From assembly GCA_039889245.1 (NCBI GenBank), contig JAZGVH010000002.1, positions 4,526,001 through 4,590,000 of the forward strand: 64,000 nt of DNA. Direction: 5' to 3'. Positions 60,820 through 64,000 of this stretch are shown in pieces. This DNA is from Dermatophilaceae bacterium Soc4.6 (GTDB lineage Bacteria > Actinomycetota > Actinomycetes > Actinomycetales > Dermatophilaceae). The notes beneath the pieces were generated by a model. It was not told where the DNA came from, did no database searches, and saw only the letters and a list, made by a program, of their open reading frames with translations. A program made the position numbers and the translations under genes. The first letter of the stretch is position 1. Every line of letters starts with the position of its first letter.

Positions 60820-61428
60820 GACCAACTCCTAACGGAGCTCGGAGGGTGGGGTCTGATCGGGAGGGAAGTGCAGCCCGGTCCGAGCAGCCCGGTCACCCGG
60901 GCTCGAGACAACGATGACCCCCGTCTCCTCCGGGTGTACAGGGCGGCGGCGAGACTGTCAACAGCTGGGTGACACGATCCCGATCGGGAGCGCGCGCCTC
61001 CGTTTCGGCGAAGCGGCAGTGGCGCTGCTGGACAACCGGGGCGACCTGGACCTTCCGGGTGAAGGCACTCGCCACTGGTCTGCGCACCCTCGAGGCGTTC
61101 GTCTCGCTCCGCATCCCCGGCCCTGACGGCTCTCGAGAGTCCCGGCAGACCCTGCGGCACCTGATCCAGGTGTCGGTTTCCCTCCCTCAGCACGGTGCGC
61201 CACTTCGCCTCCAAGAACGCGACCTGGTTGATCGGGACCCTGCTCGGTGCGGCGGCACCATCACCGCTTGGAGCAAGCTCTTCGCCTGATCCCCGTGATT
61301 CCCGGCCGGCTGGAGTTGGTTCGCTGTCCTGTGCCGGACCGGGTCGACGAGATGTCGTAGCAACGGGGCCAGCGGTGGGTGGCCTGACGGGGGATTCACT
61401 GCCGGGCCCATACTCGGTCACTGGCACG
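60820..61428. other. Intergenic, no gene recognised
   Basis: Frames on both strands lack motifs and look like shadows. The plus-strand frame that enters from 61195 is open but non-protein-like until about 61430, so I start the next gene there. Confidence 0.45.
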
Positions 61429-62742
61429 GTGAGCCTTAAGGCGGTGGTGTGGGTGCATGGTGACCTGGGAAAGGACCCGCTGCGGTGGCGTGTGCGCCTA
61501 CGTCACCTGCTGTGGTGGCTCTGGCCGTCGTGGCCGACGTCCTGGTCTCAGGTGCCCGCTCGAGTGCGGGCGGGGTCCGCGCAGATCGCCCGGCTGACGG
61601 TGGCCGCGGTGCTGTCGTACCTCATTGCCAACCGGGTCTCTCCCGGCCTCACCGACCTCACCGCACCGCTGACCGCGCTGTTGGTCGTTCAGGCGTCGAC
61701 GGTCGGAACCCTCCGGATGGGACTGGTCCGGGTGGGAGCAGTGCTGACCGGTGTCCTGGTGGCCGTCGGCCTGGCCAGCTCGACCGGGCTCACCTGGTGG
61801 AGCCTGGCCGCCGTCATCGTCGCCTCGCTCGCGCTGGCCAAGGTCTTTCGCCTGGGCGAGCAGTCCCTGGAGGCTCCGATCAGCGCGATGCTGATCCTGG
61901 CCGTCTCCTCGCCGGAGCTGGCCGCCGAGGTCCGCATCATCAACACCCTCATCGGCGCGGTCGTCGGCATCGCTTTCAGTCTGCTCGCGCCGGTGACGAT
62001 ACCCAACGCGCGGGCGCGCGACGCCGTACGCGGTGTGGCCCGCGCGCAGGCCGGTCTGCTCAACGAGGTGTCCCTGACCGTGGCGAGCAGGACCCCGCAC
62101 CCGGAGGAGACGACCGCCTGGCTCACCTGGGCCGACCACATCGACCGCGACATCGACACGGCGACCGCCTGCGTGCAGGCCGTCGAACAGAGTCGCAAGC
62201 TCAACCCGCTCGCGCTCGCCAGCCCCACCGTGCACCACGGACTGGCTGACGCGCTCGGTCGCCTCGATCGGTGTCTCGCCGCCGTTCGCGCCCTCCTGAA
62301 CGTCATCGCCCACCAGGTGCCGCCCACCGTGGACACCGCCGAGCGCGCCGTCGCCGTCGAGCTGAGGCGGGCGTTCGCCGTGGTCTTGGACGACCTCGCC
62401 GGCGGCCTGCGCTCCTATGCCGACCTGATCGACGCCGAGTACGGCCCGAGCCCAGCCGAACGGGTCGACGAGGTCTTCCAGTGCACCCTCGACGTCGTAC
62501 GCGAGAGCCGAGCCGTGGTCACCGAGCTGATGCTGGTCGACGTCGACCCGCGCCAGCACGCAGACCTCTGGATGCTCCAGGGTTCGGTGCTCTCCGGGGT
62601 CGAGCACGTCCTGCGGCAGCTCGACCTCGAGCACCCCGGACACCGCACCGAAGCGTGGCTCGCGCGCGGGGCCACCCCTCTCAACCCCCAGACCTCGCAG
62701 GCCTGGCGCACCGTGCGCCGCTCGCTCACACGAAGCCCCTGA
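61429..62742 (+). CDS. FUSC-family membrane protein (aromatic-acid exporter type)
   Basis: About 437 residues from GTG 61429; start uncertain (other GTGs at 61447, 61453). Membrane helices in the first half: ARLTVAAVLSYLIANRVSPG, LTAPLTALLVVQASTVGTLR, VGAVLTGVLVAVGLASSTGL, SLAAVIVASLALAKVFRLG, LILAVSSPELAAEVRIINTL and IGAVVGIAFSLLAPVTIPNA. The second half is a long cytoplasmic helical domain (AQAGLLNEVSLTVASRTPHP, then AVELRRAFAVVLDDLAGGLR). This half-membrane, half-helical layout is FUSC/aromatic-acid-exporter-like. Substrate unknown. Probably single-gene. Confidence 0.75.
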   Translation: MSLKAVVWVHGDLGKDPLRWRVRLRHLLWWLWPSWPTSWSQVPARVRAGSAQIARLTVAAVLSYLIANRVSPGLTDLTAPLTALLVVQASTVGTLRMGLVRVGAVLTGVLVAVGLASSTGLTWWSLAAVIVASLALAKVFRLGEQSLEAPISAMLILAVSSPELAAEVRIINTLIGAVVGIAFSLLAPVTIPNARARDAVRGVARAQAGLLNEVSLTVASRTPHPEETTAWLTWADHIDRDIDTATACVQAVEQSRKLNPLALASPTVHHGLADALGRLDRCLAAVRALLNVIAHQVPPTVDTAERAVAVELRRAFAVVLDDLAGGLRSYADLIDAEYGPSPAERVDEVFQCTLDVVRESRAVVTELMLVDVDPRQHADLWMLQGSVLSGVEHVLRQLDLEHPGHRTEAWLARGATPLNPQTSQAWRTVRRSLTRSP

Positions 62743-63227
62743 GCCAGCTGGTCCACCGAGCGCTACCGCAGCTGACCGGGCCACCACCGCCCAAGGACCG
62801 CCGACCGCGCGCATGAGGCCGCGCGAAGGAGGCCGGAGGCCACCCCGAGCGCACTGCCTGGCCCGGGCCGGCACGCCGTCGGTCCGCCGTGTCACGTGAT
62901 GGCTCAGACGATGGCGCCCTTGTTGCGGGGTAGCCCACGGCGTCCGGCGGGTAGTCGGAGCAGTTCAGACGGGTGCTCGAGCTGCACTGGTACGACGAGG
63001 CACAGCCGGCCTTGCCCGACGCGTTGCCGGCCGGGGTGGCCTCGAGTCGGACGGCGTCGGCGTCGGAGCCGACAGGGGCCTTCTCCGTACCGCTGCCGGA
63101 GCAGGTCGGGTTGCTGCTGCCGACGGTGGGGAAGACGTTCCACGTGCACGCCGGGGAACAAGCGTCGGCCTGAACGGGGATCGTCGTCGTCTAACCCGGA
63201 CCGGCAACCTAGGGGGTGGGGTCATGA
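62743..63227. other. No clear gene; cysteine-rich minus-strand remnant possible
   Basis: On the minus strand about 62900-63160 reads TWNVFPTVGSSNPTCSGSG, then ASGKAGCASSYQCSSSTRLN CSDYPP-like secreted, cysteine-rich sequence, but with an upstream stop and no start. It may be a decayed surface protein gene. Confidence 0.35.
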
Positions 63228-63263
63228 CTGCAGCCCCGCACCTGTGGGGGTGTGGGGCTGCAG
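63228..63263 (-). terminator. Hairpin after the phosphoesterase gene
   Basis: CTGCAGCCCC(G)CA pairs with TGTGGGGCTGCAG across a nine-base loop, 12-13 bp. It lies directly beyond the stop at 63276 of the minus-strand gene. Confidence 0.65.
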
Positions 63264-63275
63264 GGGGATGGGTCC

Positions 63276-64000
63276 TTAGCCGTCGGACTTTTCGAGTGCC
63301 TGGCCGGGGAGGGTGGTGACCTGGTCGGGGGTCAGGACGGTGCGGTCGCCGGGGTAGGGCCGGGTGTAGCTGTGGGTGGCGTACCAGTCGGCCCGGTTGA
63401 GCGCGGCGGGGTTGGCCCGGTCGGGCCCGCTCCAGTCCTGCTTGGAGGACCAGGTGGTCCACGCCTTAGCCAAGGTCTTGGCTGCAGCGGGCGCAGCGGG
63501 GGCGGCGGGGGTGCCGTTGAGGGTGTCCAGGGGGATCTGGTTGGGCCGAGCGGTGTAGGGCGCGAAGTGGGGCTTGTTGGTGAACGCGTCGAACATCGGC
63601 TGGGCGGCCAGGTCCATCTGGGTCATCGGGGGCAGGCCGAGGATCTGCTCGATAGTGCGCACGATGTTGAGCTGGGTGTAGTACGTGCTGACGACGGCGC
63701 CTGCCTGCGGGCGGCCGACGCCCGCGGCGACGTCTTGGCGTACGGGCTCCAGACCAGGGCCGGTTGGCGGTGCCCGTCGACGTGGTCGACGCCGGCCTGG
63801 CTGTCGTCTTCCATCACGAACACAGCGGAGTCCTTGCCGTGCGTGGAGTGGGAGATCGCGTCGATGATCCGCCCGACGGCGAGGTCGTTGTCAGCGACCA
63901 TGGCCGATGGGGTCGGCTCGGTGGGGTCGGTGCCCGCGGTGTGGTCGGCGGGCAGGGTCAGGATGTTCAGCCGCGGCAGGGTGTTGGAGCGGTCGGCCTG
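63276..64000 (-). pseudogene. Phosphoesterase (alkaline-phosphatase superfamily), frameshifted and cut by window edge
   Basis: The minus strand enters from the right edge in frame (NTLPRLNILTLPADHTAGTD), then MVADNDLAVGRIIDAISHST, AVFVMEDDSQAGVDHVDGHR and QPALVWSPYAK, where EDDSQAG and VDGHR are the metal-binding acidic/His residues of this phosphoesterase superfamily. At about 63720-63745 the frame shifts and the protein continues as GAVVSTYYTQLNIVRTIEQI, LGLPPMTQMDLAAQPMFDAF to the stop at 63276. It is often fused to a YncE beta-propeller; that part would lie outside. A single frameshift (decay or sequence error) separates two otherwise good halves. Confidence 0.8.

Noticed and set aside
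61195-61428. N-terminal extension of the FUSC-type gene from 61195
   Set aside because: The extension is low-complexity and lacks hydrophobic or helical features; family members begin close to the first membrane segment.

Overview
The window is high-GC actinobacterial DNA. GC-rich codon use, GTG starts, ATGA/GTGA translational coupling, DUF4192 and FUSC-type genes and a TerD gene point to Actinomycetota; a Micrococcales relative such as Intrasporangiaceae is my inference only. It falls into two parts: a mobile-element-rich left part (about 1-37.8 kb) and an ordered right part (37.8-64 kb) dominated by one long operon.

Left part. 1-0.53 kb is the end of an IS3 element; 0.93-2.0 kb a secreted RCC1-repeat protein; 2.3-3.7 kb a large serine integrase abutting a truncated CpaF/TadA-type ATPase gene; 4.6-5.2 kb a decayed ISL3 transposase; 5.2-6.8 kb a low-GC surface protein. 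Two nested stacks follow. Stack 1 (7331-15336) is an IS481 element with a 6-bp target duplication, split by an IS21 element, whose istB is split at its P-loop by a Tn554-like transposon (tnpA-tnpB-tnpC). Stack 2 (about 19.4-25.2 kb) is an IS1380 remnant split by an IS3 element with a 3-bp target duplication, whose orfB is split by a second Tn554-like transposon. In both cases removing the transposon and counting one flanking hexamer restores an exact reading frame. Around them lie a serine resolvase, a frameshifted IS1634 plus two further IS1634 pieces, IS256 pieces, a truncated Nudix gene, and three large surface or secreted proteins (SGNH hydrolase, CHAP amidase, small membrane protein). 33-37.8 kb is a junkyard of gene fragments around an intact IS256.

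Right part. 37820-56884 (minus strand) is an 11-gene, tightly coupled operon. In transcription order: zinc-ribbon/membrane protein with a SPOR-like tail, two small membrane proteins, a membrane-anchored vWA protein, a giant tubulin/FtsZ-like GTPase, a membrane protein, a fibronectin-III-like protein, a GAP1-type GTPase-associated protein, a soluble vWA protein, a zinc-ribbon double-GTPase-type GTPase, and TerD. I read this as an envelope-linked, NTP-dependent stress or conflict-response system; it is the most interesting content of the window. The operon is followed upstream by a 230-bp repeat shared with the resolvase leader at 16 kb, two coupled membrane genes, a DUF4192 gene, a lipoprotein, a FUSC-type exporter and a frameshifted phosphoesterase running off the right edge.

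The DUF4192 and phosphoesterase families both also occur as broken fragments side by side at 33.6-34.0 kb, which links the two halves of the window. No CRISPR array, rRNA or tRNA was found by eye.
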